DNA of 64,000 nucleotides from Streptomyces qinzhouensis (lineage in GTDB: Bacteria > Actinomycetota > Actinomycetes > Streptomycetales > Streptomycetaceae), in the NCBI RefSeq assembly GCF_007856155.1, contig NZ_CP042266.1, positions 3,844,001-3,908,000 of the forward strand, read 5' to 3'. Under the pieces are notes generated by a model that did no database searches, was not told the DNA's origin, and worked only from the letters and a program-made list of their open reading frames with translations. How positions within the stretch are numbered: the first letter of the stretch is position 1; the number at the start of each line of letters is the position of its first letter. Of the stretch, positions 8,760 to 16,702 are shown in pieces. A program made the translations under genes and the position numbers.

Positions 8760-9125
8760 ATGGCCGTCATCCGCCATCGGTGTCCCCCCTCGAACCGTGT
8801 CCGGCGGGCTGCCACTGTTGTGGGGGCCGGCCTGTTGGCCGCGGTCCTCGGCGGATGCTCCGGCCTCGGGCGTACCTCCGTCGGGATCGTCGCCTACGAC
8901 ACCGACAAGAAGAGCCACGCCCTGGTGAACAGTCCGCCCGTGAAGGGGTGCCATCGGCTGGGAGCCGAGGGGGCGGTGGCACTCACCAACGACACCCTGG
9001 TCGATCTGATCGCCTACCCCACGGCCGACTGCTCGGGGAAGGACTCCATCTATGTGGCGACCATGACCTCGGATGTGGTCGCCCCCGGCGCGGGGCCCTG
9101 GAAGAGCTACAGCTTCGTTCACTGA
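8760..9125 (+). CDS. Putative secreted lipoprotein
   Basis: A 121-residue protein from ATG 8760, with AAGGA at 8749-8753. It begins with a basic segment (residues 4-16) and a hydrophobic helix, and ends in the lipobox LGGC, so Cys33 would be lipidated after cleavage by signal peptidase II. The mature part is about 88 residues, has two further cysteines (GCHRL and ADCSGKD) that could form a disulfide, and matches no family I recognise. A parS site follows 30 bases after the stop. Confidence 0.75.
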   Translation: MAVIRHRCPPSNRVRRAATVVGAGLLAAVLGGCSGLGRTSVGIVAYDTDKKSHALVNSPPVKGCHRLGAEGAVALTNDTLVDLIAYPTADCSGKDSIYVATMTSDVVAPGAGPWKSYSFVH

Positions 9126-9155
9126 GAGCTGGCCGACCCGTGCCGCGCCGGGGCT

Positions 9156-9169
9156 GTTTCACGTGAAAC
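9156..9169. promoter_or_regulatory. parS site 1 (ParB centromere site)
   Basis: GTTTCACGTGAAAC is a perfect match to the Streptomyces parS consensus. It is the centre of a perfect 40-base palindrome (9143-9182) between convergent genes, so the outer arms may also act as a bidirectional terminator. ParB loading here would support origin-region segregation. Confidence 0.93.
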
Positions 9170-9186
9170 AGCCCCGGCGCGGTGGA

Positions 9187-10068
9187 TCAGGCGTCGAGGA
9201 CGGTCAGATCCACTGTCGCGAGCCGGTCCGCTCCGGCCAGGGCGTCGATCTCGGCGATCTTTCCATTCCGGATCGTGAAGGCCATGACGGAGAACGGCGA
9301 CCCGTTGGGGGCCATGGACACAAAGCCCGCCGTGCCGTTGATGAGCGCCGGACGGGTGTTCGCCGCGAGACGGGTGTAGGTGACCGCGTTCCGGGCCGCC
9401 TGCTCGGCACCCCGGATGACCTCCCCCGGCCGCAGAGCGCCCCAGTCGGAGCGGACGACCACATCCGGGTCGAGAACCGCGATCAGCCCCTCGAAGTCGC
9501 CCTCCCGGGCCGCCGCGAGAAACGCGTCCACGACGGCCCGCTGACGGTGTACGTCGGAGTCCGGCGCCGGGGTGCCCTGGACGCGCCGGCGGGCCCGGCT
9601 GGCGAGCTGTCGGGTCGCCGCGGGGGTGCGGTCCACGATCGGTGCGATCTCGTCGAACGGTACGGCGAAGAGATCGTGCAGGACGAACGCCAGCCGCTCG
9701 GCCGGTGCCAGCGTCTCCAGCACCACGAGCAGGGCGAGCCCCACGGAGTCGGCCAGCTCCGCCTCGTGCTCCGGGCCCCGGCCCTCCGGTCCGCTGATCA
9801 CCGGATCGGGCACCCGGACGACGTCCAGTGAGTCCTCCTGCCGCCGGGCGCGGGAGCTGAGCATGGTCAGACAGACCCGGCTGACGATGGTGGTCAGCCA
9901 GCCGCCCAGATTCTCCACTTCGTCGGTGCCCGCCCGGCTCACCCGCAGCCAGGCCTCCTGGACCGCGTCCTCCGCCTCGCTGGTGGATCCCAGCATGCGG
10001 TAGGCGACCGCGCGCAGACGCCCCAGGTGCTCCTCGAAGCGTGCCGCCAGCAGGTCGTTCTCGTTCAT
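9187..10068 (-). CDS. sigJ: ECF41-type RNA polymerase sigma factor with SnoaL-like C-terminus
   Basis: A 293-residue extracytoplasmic-function sigma factor. Region 2 lies at about 9-75 (RAVAYRMLGSTSEAEDAVQEAWLR) and region 4 at about 110-165 (LAPAERLAFVLHDLFAVPFDEIA). The extra C-terminal domain at about 168-290 has the SnoaL/NTF2 fold pattern typical of ECF41 and SigJ proteins. In that group the fused domain replaces a separate anti-sigma factor and tunes activity. A match to the ECF41 promoter (TGTCACA, 16-base spacer, GGTC) lies upstream on this strand, implying autoregulation. No neighbouring oxidoreductase or carboxymuconolactone decarboxylase target gene, common beside ECF41 genes, is present. 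Confidence 0.92.
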   Translation of the reverse strand: MNENDLLAARFEEHLGRLRAVAYRMLGSTSEAEDAVQEAWLRVSRAGTDEVENLGGWLTTIVSRVCLTMLSSRARRQEDSLDVVRVPDPVISGPEGRGPEHEAELADSVGLALLVVLETLAPAERLAFVLHDLFAVPFDEIAPIVDRTPAATRQLASRARRRVQGTPAPDSDVHRQRAVVDAFLAAAREGDFEGLIAVLDPDVVVRSDWGALRPGEVIRGAEQAARNAVTYTRLAANTRPALINGTAGFVSMAPNGSPFSVMAFTIRNGKIAEIDALAGADRLATVDLTVLDA

Positions 10069-10104
10069 CCGTCCTCTTCCTCCGTAGCCGCGTACCAGTG
10101 GTCT

Positions 10105-10131
10105 GACCTCCCGGGGCCGGCTGGTGTGACA
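10105..10131 (-). promoter_or_regulatory. Candidate ECF41 autoregulatory promoter
   Basis: On the minus strand TGTCACA (10131-10125) is followed by a 16-base spacer and GGTC (10108-10105). The known ECF41 consensus is TGTCACA with CGTC about 16 bases later, so only one base differs. The site ends 37 bases before the sigma factor start codon. Confidence 0.65.
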
Positions 10132-10397
10132 GAGCCCGGGGGGACTTTTCCGGGGCGCAGGGGGCCGATCAGATGATCCGCCGGACCGGCCGGTACGACG
10201 GAGTGACGATCGGACGGACGCCGGGCCGAATCGTGCGCAACCTAAGGCCCCCGCTCCGGGCCCGCCACCCGGACTGGTCTGTTCGGGTGGTGTTCATCGG
10301 AAGAACCGCTTAGCAGCGGCGTTGGTCCTTCGCAACTCGGAATCCGTACACATCATGAGAAAGGTATGCAGATCACTCAACCGGAAAGTGAGGGGTC
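10132..10397. other. Intergenic region between sigma factor and secreted-protein gene
   Basis: The region between the divergent genes holds the ECF41 promoter at its left end. The rest contains a less GC-rich stretch at 10330-10390 that probably carries the promoter of the gene at 10398, but no clear -35/-10 pair is seen. Confidence 0.4.
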
Positions 10398-11033
10398 ATG
10401 ACCGCCCAGAAGGTCAGAGATTTGTGGAGCGCGTTCCTCGCAACGCTGGTCGCGCTGCTGGCGGCGCTGGGGTTCTCCGGCGCCGCGGCGGCTCGGACGC
10501 AGCCCGCCGTCGGCGCTCCGGCCGAGCCGGTGCTCCCGTCCCTCGGCGCGGACTCACCCGCCGGGGTCACCGCCGCAGCAGAAGGGCCCGCGCCGGATCC
10601 GGCCGTGAGCCCGGACGTCCCGCCGCGAGGCCGGGCGGACGGCAGGGCCCGGGAGCTGTCCCCGGCCCGCGTCGGGGAGCTCGTCCGGGAGCGGGAGCGG
10701 AGAGGGACCGTACGGTCGCTGCTGTCGCTGCTGATTCCGTCCCAGACCCAGCGGTGGAACGCGGGACCGCGCGAGAAGGCGCTCCCGCCGACCATCAAGC
10801 AGCGGATCGGAGCCGAAGCCCACGGTTCGTCCCCGTCGGTCCGCAGGATCCCGCTGTACGACACCGATGCCCCGGTTCCGGGCGCCGCTCCGGAGACGGC
10901 GGCTGCCGATCACGCGCCGGCCTCGGGAGGCTCCTCGGCCGACGGCACCGGTGAGACGCCGGGCACGTCCGGCCGCACCGCCGACCGCACCGTCGTTCCG
11001 GCGGCCCGTTCGTCCTTCACCACGGCCGCGTGA
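10398..11033 (+). CDS. Secreted or membrane-anchored unknown protein (DUF6344-like)
   Basis: A 211-residue protein. ATG 10398 follows GTGAGGGG. Residues 8-33 form an N-terminal signal or anchor segment (FLATLVALLAALGFSGAAAA). The rest is low-complexity Ala/Pro/Gly/Arg with a moderately conserved-looking core at about 90-155 (RELSPARVGELVRERERRGTVRS is its most helical part). I recall a Streptomyces family, DUF6344, with this N-terminus and length; that name is from memory and only moderately certain. No enzymatic motif is visible. Confidence 0.6.
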   Translation: MTAQKVRDLWSAFLATLVALLAALGFSGAAAARTQPAVGAPAEPVLPSLGADSPAGVTAAAEGPAPDPAVSPDVPPRGRADGRARELSPARVGELVRERERRGTVRSLLSLLIPSQTQRWNAGPREKALPPTIKQRIGAEAHGSSPSVRRIPLYDTDAPVPGAAPETAAADHAPASGGSSADGTGETPGTSGRTADRTVVPAARSSFTTAA

Positions 11034-11135
11034 GACGCGGGGATTCGCGTACGCGGCACCACGACGGCTCCGAACGGGCACGGCCGGCACGGCTGTCCCC
11101 ACCGGACCGGCGGCTCCGACCACCGGAACCCGCCG

Positions 11136-11189
11136 TACGTGAAGAACACGCTGTACGTGAAGGACATGCCGTACGTGAAGGGCACGCCG
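11136..11189 (+). repeat. Three 18-bp tandem repeats
   Basis: Unit TACGTGAAGRRCAYGCYG occurs three times head to tail (11136, 11154, 11172), with a degenerate fourth copy. It lies in the roughly 300-base spacer between two genes that end towards each other. The 18-base period keeps a reading frame, but no credible start, ribosome site or domain supports a gene. Confidence 0.8.
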
Positions 11190-11331
11190 TATCCGAGGAA
11201 GGCGCGGCTTCCGGGCAGCGCGCGGTCACCGGAGAACATGCGGCAGCCCCCGGGCGCCGAAGCTCACCCGGAGGCCCGCAGGGGACGGCGGCACGGGCAG
11301 CGCCGCAGGCCACCACCCGTACACAAAACGA

Positions 11332-12027
11332 TCAGGGACGGTCGTCCCGCTCCGCCGAGTCCGCCTCGTCCTGCTTCGCCCGTACCTCGGGATCCAGCGC
11401 CTCCGGACTGCCGTCGACGGACGACAGCGGATCGCGGCCCGGGTCCGGAACCTCGGTCGCCTCGGGCGGTTCCACCAGCCAGTCCGGATTCGCCTGCCGG
11501 TCCCACCACTTCCACGCCACGACCGCCACGACCGCCACCCCACCGACGATCGCGAGCCCCTTGACGAGCCGGCCGGCCCTCGCCCGCCGCGCGTGTTTGC
11601 GCACCAGCCCCTGAATCTCCCCCGCCGTCACCCCGCCGCGTAGCGCGGCCAGTGCGGCATTCGACCTGACAACGGCCTCCTCCCCTACGGGCTGGGCCAC
11701 GGCCACCGCGTGTTCGATCCGCGGACGGCTGTAATCCGCCGCCTGACGGGCGGCCTTCCGGGCCTGATACGCGGCCCGGTGCGCTGCCGCGTCCACCTTC
11801 GGCGGCACATGCGGCGCCACATACGCGCCGTACTGCAGACGCGCCTGAGCGGCGGTCCGCCGCGCTGCCTTCGAGACACGGGGCACGACGCGTACGCGGG
11901 CCTCCTGTGCGTAGTACACGGCGTGGTCCCGAGCCGTACCGGCATAGGGCGCCACTGCCTCCGCCGCGTGCAGCACACTCTCCTTCGCCGTATCGGTAGC
12001 GGTGCGCACGCTGTCCATGCGGGTCAC
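11332..12027 (-). CDS. DUF5324 family protein, single-pass membrane
   Basis: A 231-residue protein from GTG 12027, chosen because GGAGGAGG lies five to eight bases upstream; ATG 12018 is the alternative. The first 140 residues are Ala/Arg-rich amphipathic helices reminiscent of apolipoprotein-like repeats (ATDTAKESVLHAAEAVAPYA). One membrane helix follows at about 160-176 (LAIVGGVAVVAVVAWKWW), then an acidic tail rich in Asp, Glu and Pro. The family is Streptomyces-specific and uncharacterised. It is not obviously linked to its neighbours. Confidence 0.75.
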   Translation of the reverse strand: MTRMDSVRTATDTAKESVLHAAEAVAPYAGTARDHAVYYAQEARVRVVPRVSKAARRTAAQARLQYGAYVAPHVPPKVDAAAHRAAYQARKAARQAADYSRPRIEHAVAVAQPVGEEAVVRSNAALAALRGGVTAGEIQGLVRKHARRARAGRLVKGLAIVGGVAVVAVVAWKWWDRQANPDWLVEPPEATEVPDPGRDPLSSVDGSPEALDPEVRAKQDEADSAERDDRP

Positions 12028-12303
12028 GGGAACCTCCTCCTCGGTGGCTTTACGGGACACATCCGGGCGCACCCCGCTTCCCACCCCAGTTCAGTGCATG
12101 TCGTCTGATCGCCTATCCGTCTGTGGGAAAATCATGCCGTCAGGCCGGGGCCTCGGCATGCGGTACGGGCATCCGGGTCATCCGGCCCGTACCCCGCCTT
12201 CGGCGTTCCATGGCTTTCCGGCCGCTTTTCGGCCGGTGCGGTCCATCCGTGCGAGGATCGGGACGACCGACAAGACCATGTGAAACCAGCGGAAGGCAGG
12301 ATC

Positions 12304-12837
12304 GTGGCCGAGCAGCTTTACGCCACCCTCAAGACCAACCAGGGCGACATCGAGATCCGGCTGCTGCCGAACCACGCGCCCAAGACCGTCAAGAACTTCG
12401 TCGAGCTGGCCCAGGGCGAGCGTGAGTGGATCAACCCGCAGACCGGGCAGAAGTCCACGGACCGGCTGTACGACGGGACGATCTTCCACCGGGTGATCGA
12501 GGGCTTCATGATCCAGGGTGGCGACCCCCTGGGCAACGGCACCGGCGGCCCGGGCTACAAGTTCGCCGACGAGTTCCACCCGGAGCTGGCCTTCACCAAG
12601 CCGTACCTGCTCGCCATGGCCAACGCGGGCCCGGGCACCAACGGCTCGCAGTTCTTCATCACGGTCTCCCCGACCGCCTGGCTGACCGGCAAGCACACCA
12701 TCTTCGGCGAGGTCAGCAATGACGCCGGCAAGAAGGTCGTGGACGCGATCATCGGCACCCCGACCAACCCGCGCACCGACCGCCCGGTGAACGACGTGGT
12801 CATCGAGTCCGTGGTGATCGAGACCCGCGAGGGCTGA
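12304..12837 (+). CDS. ppiA: Cyclophilin-type peptidyl-prolyl cis-trans isomerase
   Basis: A 177-residue single-domain cyclophilin that catalyses prolyl cis-trans isomerisation. GTG 12304 lies seven bases after GGAAGG. Key active-site segments are present: FHRVIEGFMIQGGDP (catalytic Arg and the FMIQGGD strand), LLAMANAGPGTNGSQFFIT, and WLTGKHTIFGEV. There is no signal peptide, so it is cytosolic. The length matches the actinobacterial PpiA group. A hairpin follows the stop, and the rhomboid gene comes next, as in S. coelicolor and mycobacteria near the pknB cluster. Confidence 0.96.
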   Translation: MAEQLYATLKTNQGDIEIRLLPNHAPKTVKNFVELAQGEREWINPQTGQKSTDRLYDGTIFHRVIEGFMIQGGDPLGNGTGGPGYKFADEFHPELAFTKPYLLAMANAGPGTNGSQFFITVSPTAWLTGKHTIFGEVSNDAGKKVVDAIIGTPTNPRTDRPVNDVVIESVVIETREG

Positions 12838-12858
12838 TATCCGGCCTTCGGGAACAAC

Positions 12859-12892
12859 CCGCCCCGCCCGTCCGTCTGGATGAGCGGGGCGG
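12859..12892 (+). terminator. Hairpin terminator candidate after ppiA
   Basis: CCGCCCCGC pairs with GCGGGGCGG across a 16-base loop, 20 bases after the stop. There is no U-tract, as is common in Streptomyces. Confidence 0.5.
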
Positions 12893-12974
12893 TGTGTTGC
12901 CGGGGCCGGGCCGGGGAAGCCGATGGAGAGGCCGGGGATTCCGGCCGGGATGCTGAAGGACGTGGTGGGAGCTC

Positions 12975-13874
12975 ATGGACCAGGCGCCAGGCCATCCGCA
13001 GGAGTCGCGCGGCGCGCACGGCCTGCCCGGGTGCTACCGCCACCCGGACCGCGAGACGGGCATCAGCTGCACCCGCTGTGAGCGGCCGATCTGTCCGGAG
13101 TGCATGATCAGCGCCTCCGTCGGCTTCCAGTGCCCCGACTGCGTCCGAACCGGTTCGGGTACGGGGCACGGTGCGGCGGCCAACCAGCCGCGGACCATCG
13201 CGGGCGGAACGATCGCCGCCGACTCCTTCCTGATCACCAAGATCCTCATCGGGATCAACCTCGCGGTCTTCGTCGCCGTGCTGGCGCTCGGTGACCGGTT
13301 CGTCGACGAGACGAGCCTGATCGGGCTGGCGTACAGCCCGCAGCTCGGGGAAGTGGTGGGCCTCGCCGACGGCGAGTGGTACCGCCTGCTGACCTCGATG
13401 TTCCTCCACCAGGAGCTGTCCCATATCGCGTTCAACCTGCTGGCCCTGTGGTTCCTGGGCCGGATGGTCGAACCGGCGCTGGGCCGGAGTCGCTTCCTCG
13501 CGCTCTATCTGCTGTCGGGCCTCGGCGGCGATGTCTTCGTCTATCTGCTGAGCGAGCCCAACCAGGCCACGATCGGGGCCTCCGGCGCGATCTTCGGCCT
13601 GGTCGGGGCCTTCGCCGTGCTGCTGCGGCGGATGAATCTCGATCTGCGGCCGGTAGGGCTGATCATCGCGATCAGTGTGGTGCTGACGGTGGTGCGGCCG
13701 GGGGAGATCTCCTGGCAGGCGCACCTCGGCGGGCTGCTGACGGGCGGACTGCTCGCCCTGGCGATGGTGTACGCGCCCCGGGCGCACCGGAACGCGGTGC
13801 AGTGGGCCGCGGGGGCCGCGATCCTGGTCGCGATCGTGGTGGCGCTGGCCGCCCGGACCGCGTATCTGACCTGA
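12975..13874 (+). CDS. Rhomboid intramembrane serine protease with N-terminal zinc-binding motif
   Basis: A 299-residue membrane protease that cuts helices within the bilayer. Residues 18-55 hold a B-box-like cysteine/histidine cluster (CYRH, CTRCERPICPECM, CPDC), probably binding zinc on the cytoplasmic side. Six or seven membrane helices follow. The catalytic Ser lies in GASGAIFG near residue 201 and the catalytic His in WQAHLGG near 250; HIAFNLLALWFLGRMVE is the usual second-helix segment. The substrate is unknown. The gene sits between ppiA and a DnaA-box cluster. Confidence 0.93.
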   Translation: MDQAPGHPQESRGAHGLPGCYRHPDRETGISCTRCERPICPECMISASVGFQCPDCVRTGSGTGHGAAANQPRTIAGGTIAADSFLITKILIGINLAVFVAVLALGDRFVDETSLIGLAYSPQLGEVVGLADGEWYRLLTSMFLHQELSHIAFNLLALWFLGRMVEPALGRSRFLALYLLSGLGGDVFVYLLSEPNQATIGASGAIFGLVGAFAVLLRRMNLDLRPVGLIIAISVVLTVVRPGEISWQAHLGGLLTGGLLALAMVYAPRAHRNAVQWAAGAAILVAIVVALAARTAYLT

Positions 13875-14365
13875 GTCCCACTGGTCCTTAGTCCTGCTGG
13901 TCCCGAGTCCTGCTGGTCCCGAGCCCTGTCGGTCCTGGCTTCCGCGGTCCCGAGGCGGAGGGAACGGGCCGCGAAGAATGCCCCGGGACGGGTCCGGGCC
14001 GGGCTTCGGGCTGTCCGAGACCGCCAGTGGATTCCGTTCCGGGCCGCGGCCGGTGACGCACCCGGCCGCATCGGATTTTCTCCCCGCTGAGCAGGGTTTT
14101 TCCCGGCGCCCCGGATAGTTGTCCACAGCATGTGCCGGATCTTGTGCACGGTGTGGTACAGCGGAGCGCCCCTTGTCGCCGCCGGGCTACTGCCCAGCGG
14201 GGACAAGGGGCGAAGGGTGGTCACCGGGATGGCGGACGCCGGCTCGTGCGATCACACCGGCGTCAACATCCCGAAGGTTATCCACAGATCGTCAGACCTT
14301 TTCCCCACTGTGGACAAGTTTGTGGAAAGGTCTGTGGATAACCTGGTGAGGAGCTCTGGGGAGAG
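13875..14365. other. Convergent intergenic region with GC-rich repeats and DnaA boxes
   Basis: About 490 bases between the 3' ends of the rhomboid gene and crgA. The left end has degenerate copies of GTCCTGCTGGTCCCGA (13880-13940). The right part holds a cluster of DnaA boxes, listed separately. No gene is credible here. Confidence 0.7.
14119..14341. promoter_or_regulatory. Cluster of DnaA boxes
   Basis: Four perfect boxes: TTGTCCACA at 14119-14127, TTATCCACA at 14278-14286, TGTGGACAA (reverse) at 14309-14317 and TGTGGATAA (reverse) at 14333-14341. A weak box, TGTGGAAAG, lies at 14321-14329. The last three are spaced 12 bases apart. The location between two convergent 3' ends argues against a promoter role and for DnaA recruitment or titration. 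Confidence 0.85.
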
Positions 14366-14620
14366 CTACTTCCACTGGGTCGAGACGGCGAAGCCCACCG
14401 CGATGAAGCCGAAGCCCACGATGATGTTCCCGTTCCCGAGGTCCTGGATCGGCAGGCTGCCGTCGGTCACGTAGAACAGAACGATCCAGACAAGACCGAT
14501 CAGAAACAGCGCAAGCATGACCGGTGCGACCCAGCTGCGGTTGGTCAGCTTGATGTTCGTTGCTTGCTTGCCCGCCGGCGGCGTGTAGTCGGCCTTCTTG
14601 CGGATCCGTGACTTCGGCAC
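14366..14620 (-). CDS. crgA: Cell division protein CrgA
   Basis: An 84-residue membrane protein with the CrgA layout: a short basic N-terminus ([12 protein letters not shown]), two membrane helices at about 30-51 and 63-81, and a very short C-terminus ending STQWK. CrgA coordinates septum placement and FtsZ-ring timing during sporulation in Streptomyces and interacts with FtsZ, FtsI and related proteins in mycobacteria. Length and both helices match the family. It runs opposite to the sortase/pabA block. Confidence 0.96.
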   Translation of the reverse strand: MPKSRIRKKADYTPPAGKQATNIKLTNRSWVAPVMLALFLIGLVWIVLFYVTDGSLPIQDLGNGNIIVGFGFIAVGFAVSTQWK

Positions 14621-14816
14621 GAGGGACTCTCCTGTCGATGCGCTGCGTGACCGCGCAGTGAACGGTGGCTGGCGCCGGGTCCGGAGGAAGCGACGGGGAC
14701 CACTGCCTCCCCCGGGCGTCCATTAGCGTAGTGCTTCCGCGGCGCCTGGTGAGATAAGGGTACGCTGAGCAATTCTGCCGGTGGGCAGGGCGCAGGGACA
14801 GGGGGCTGACCGGGAT

Positions 14817-15611
14817 GTGGACGAACAGCGCGGCGCACGGGTCTCCCGGCCCCAGGGCCGGGACCGTCTGATGGGTGCCCGCCGGGTCGTGCTCCGGGCG
14901 CTGACCGCCGCCGTCTTCGCTCTCGCCGGGCTGATCTTCGTCACCAGCTTCAACACCGCCAAGGGCACCAACCTCCGCACCGACGACTCCCTGCTCAAGC
15001 TCTCCGATCTGATCCAGCAGCGCAGCGACCGCAACGGCGAGCTCGACGAGTCCACGGCGAAGCTCCGGAACGAGGTCGACTCGCTGGCCCGCGGCGACGA
15101 CGGATACACCCGCGAGGAGGACGCCCGGTTCGGCGCGCTGAAGCGGGCGTCCGGCACCGAGAAGGTGACGGGCGGGGCGCTGAGCGTCACCCTCGACGAC
15201 GCCCCGCCCGATGCCCGCGCGGCGCCCGGCTACCCCGAACCCGGGGCCAATGACCTCGTCATCCACCAGCAGGACCTCCAGGCCGTCGTCAACGCCCTGT
15301 GGGCGGGCGGTGCCAAGGGGATCCAGGTCATGGACCAGCGGCTGATCTCCACCAGCGCGGTGCGCTGTGTGGGCAACACCCTGATCCTCCAGGGCCGCGT
15401 CTACTCGCCCCCGTACAAGATCACCGCGGTCGGGGACCAGGAGCGGCTGCGCAAGGCGCTCGACCGCTCCCGGGCCGTCCAGAACTACCAGCTGTACGTC
15501 AAGGCGTACGGGCTCGGCTGGGAAGTGGGCGAGCACGACACCGTGACTCTGCCGGGGTACTCCGGCACAGTGGACCTCCATTACGCGAAGCCCGTCGCCC
15601 CGTCGAGCTGA
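14817..15611 (+). CDS. DUF881 family membrane-anchored protein
   Basis: A 264-residue protein from GTG 14817; ATG 14871, right before the membrane segment, is the alternative start. A membrane anchor (VVLRALTAAVFALAGLIFVTS) is followed by a coiled-coil stretch at about 60-105 and the DUF881 domain, including VIHQQDLQAVVNALWAGGAKGI and MDQRLISTSAVRCVGNTLI. DUF881 proteins in Gram-positives are often near division or sporulation genes; the role is not defined. Here it precedes the sortase/pabA run on the same strand by about 100 bases containing 14-bp tandem repeats. Confidence 0.88.
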   Translation: MDEQRGARVSRPQGRDRLMGARRVVLRALTAAVFALAGLIFVTSFNTAKGTNLRTDDSLLKLSDLIQQRSDRNGELDESTAKLRNEVDSLARGDDGYTREEDARFGALKRASGTEKVTGGALSVTLDDAPPDARAAPGYPEPGANDLVIHQQDLQAVVNALWAGGAKGIQVMDQRLISTSAVRCVGNTLILQGRVYSPPYKITAVGDQERLRKALDRSRAVQNYQLYVKAYGLGWEVGEHDTVTLPGYSGTVDLHYAKPVAPSS

Positions 15612-15666
15612 ACCGAACGGAACGAACCGAACGGAACGAACCGGACGGAGCGAACCGGACGGAGCG
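15611..15666 (+). repeat. Four 14-bp tandem repeats
   Basis: Two copies of AACCGAACGGAACG are followed by two copies of AACCGGACGGAGCG, head to tail, starting at the stop codon of the DUF881 gene and lying upstream of a sortase gene. Confidence 0.85.
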
Positions 15667-15713
15667 GGCCCCGGGCGGCCGTCGGAGCGGCCACACACCC
15701 CTGGGGGCCCGCG

Positions 15714-16442
15714 GTGTCGGTGCGGCTGATCGTCCGCAGTCTGAGCGAACTGTGCATCACGGCCGGCACGGTCATCGTGCTGTTCGTCGGCTATGTCGTC
15801 CACTGGACCGGAGTGAAGGCGTCCGGCGCCACCGACGGACAGATCGCGCTGCTCCAGGAGCAGTGGGCCCGGGGCACGGTCGAACCGCCGGGGACCCGGC
15901 CCGCCCCCGTCCCCTCCATCCCCTCGGGACGCCCCGCGGAATCCGCCGCTCCGCCGGCCTCCCCCGGGTATCGCGCCGGGAAGCCCTTCGCGGTGATGTA
16001 CATCCCCCGCTTCGGCCGGGACTGGGACTGGCCCGTACTCGAAGGCACCGGAGTCGGCACCCTCAAGAAGGGCCTCGGCCACTACCCCCGTACCGCCGCG
16101 CTCGGCCGGACCGGAAATTTCTCCGTCGCCGGACACCGCCGCACCTACGGCGATCCGTTCAAGGACTTCCCCGAACTGCGCCCGAAGGACGCGGTCGTCC
16201 TCACCGACGGCACGACCTGGTACACCTACCGGATCGTCGAAAAGCCCTATCGAACGGTCCCGACCGATATCGGAGTGGTCGATCCCGTTCCAAAGAAGTC
16301 ACCTTTCGTGCAACCCGGGCGCTATCTCACGCTGACCACGTGTGATCCGGAGTGGGGCAGCAGCCACCGGCTGATCGCCTGGGCGCGACTGGAGACCACC
16401 CGGTCTGTGACGCACGGCAAACCGGAAGCTTTGCGCGGCTGA
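15714..16442 (+). CDS. Class E sortase, copy 1
   Basis: A 242-residue transpeptidase that anchors surface proteins to peptidoglycan, recognising LAXTG-type signals in this class. GTG 15714 follows GGGGG. The N-terminal membrane helix is at about 10-31, then a Pro-rich linker (50-85) and the sortase barrel. The catalytic triad is visible: His141 in VAGHRRTYG, Cys210 in TLTTCDP, and Arg near 224 in SSHRLIAWARL. It is the shortest-spaced member of a run of three class E sortases broken only by a 67-residue membrane protein and pabA. No substrate gene is in the window. Confidence 0.92.
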   Translation: MSVRLIVRSLSELCITAGTVIVLFVGYVVHWTGVKASGATDGQIALLQEQWARGTVEPPGTRPAPVPSIPSGRPAESAAPPASPGYRAGKPFAVMYIPRFGRDWDWPVLEGTGVGTLKKGLGHYPRTAALGRTGNFSVAGHRRTYGDPFKDFPELRPKDAVVLTDGTTWYTYRIVEKPYRTVPTDIGVVDPVPKKSPFVQPGRYLTLTTCDPEWGSSHRLIAWARLETTRSVTHGKPEALRG

Positions 16443-16498
16443 CCCGCAGCTCCGTGCCGCCCCGTAACCTGGAGCGGTACCGAAACGAAAGGGACGGC

Positions 16499-16702
16499 AT
16501 GTACGGCTGGATCTGGCGGCATCTGCCGGGCAACGCGTGGGTGCGTGCCCTCATCTCGCTCGCCCTGATCCTGGGGACCGTCTATCTGCTGTTCCAGTAC
16601 GTCTTCCCATGGGCCGAGCCGCTGCTTCCGTTCAACGACGTCACGGTCGACGGAGCCGGGTCCGGAACCGGAACCGAAGGGACCGAGGGGGCCACCCGAT
16701 GA
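16499..16702 (+). CDS. Small single-pass membrane protein between sortase and pabA
   Basis: A 67-residue protein. ATG 16499 follows AAAGGGAC. One membrane helix (about 14-35) is flanked by WIWRHLPGNAW and VFPWAEPLLPFNDVTV; the tail is Gly/Thr/Glu-rich. It overlaps the next gene in ATGA, so it is translationally coupled to pabA. Small proteins of this kind recur at this place in Streptomyces; the function is unknown. The well-defined helix and coupling make it a real gene. Confidence 0.8.
   Translation: MYGWIWRHLPGNAWVRALISLALILGTVYLLFQYVFPWAEPLLPFNDVTVDGAGSGTGTEGTEGATR

Noticed and set aside
8307..9122. Minus-strand frame across tRNA-Ala and the lipoprotein gene
   Set aside because: It overlaps a tRNA and a better supported plus-strand gene, and its translation is low-complexity with no domain.
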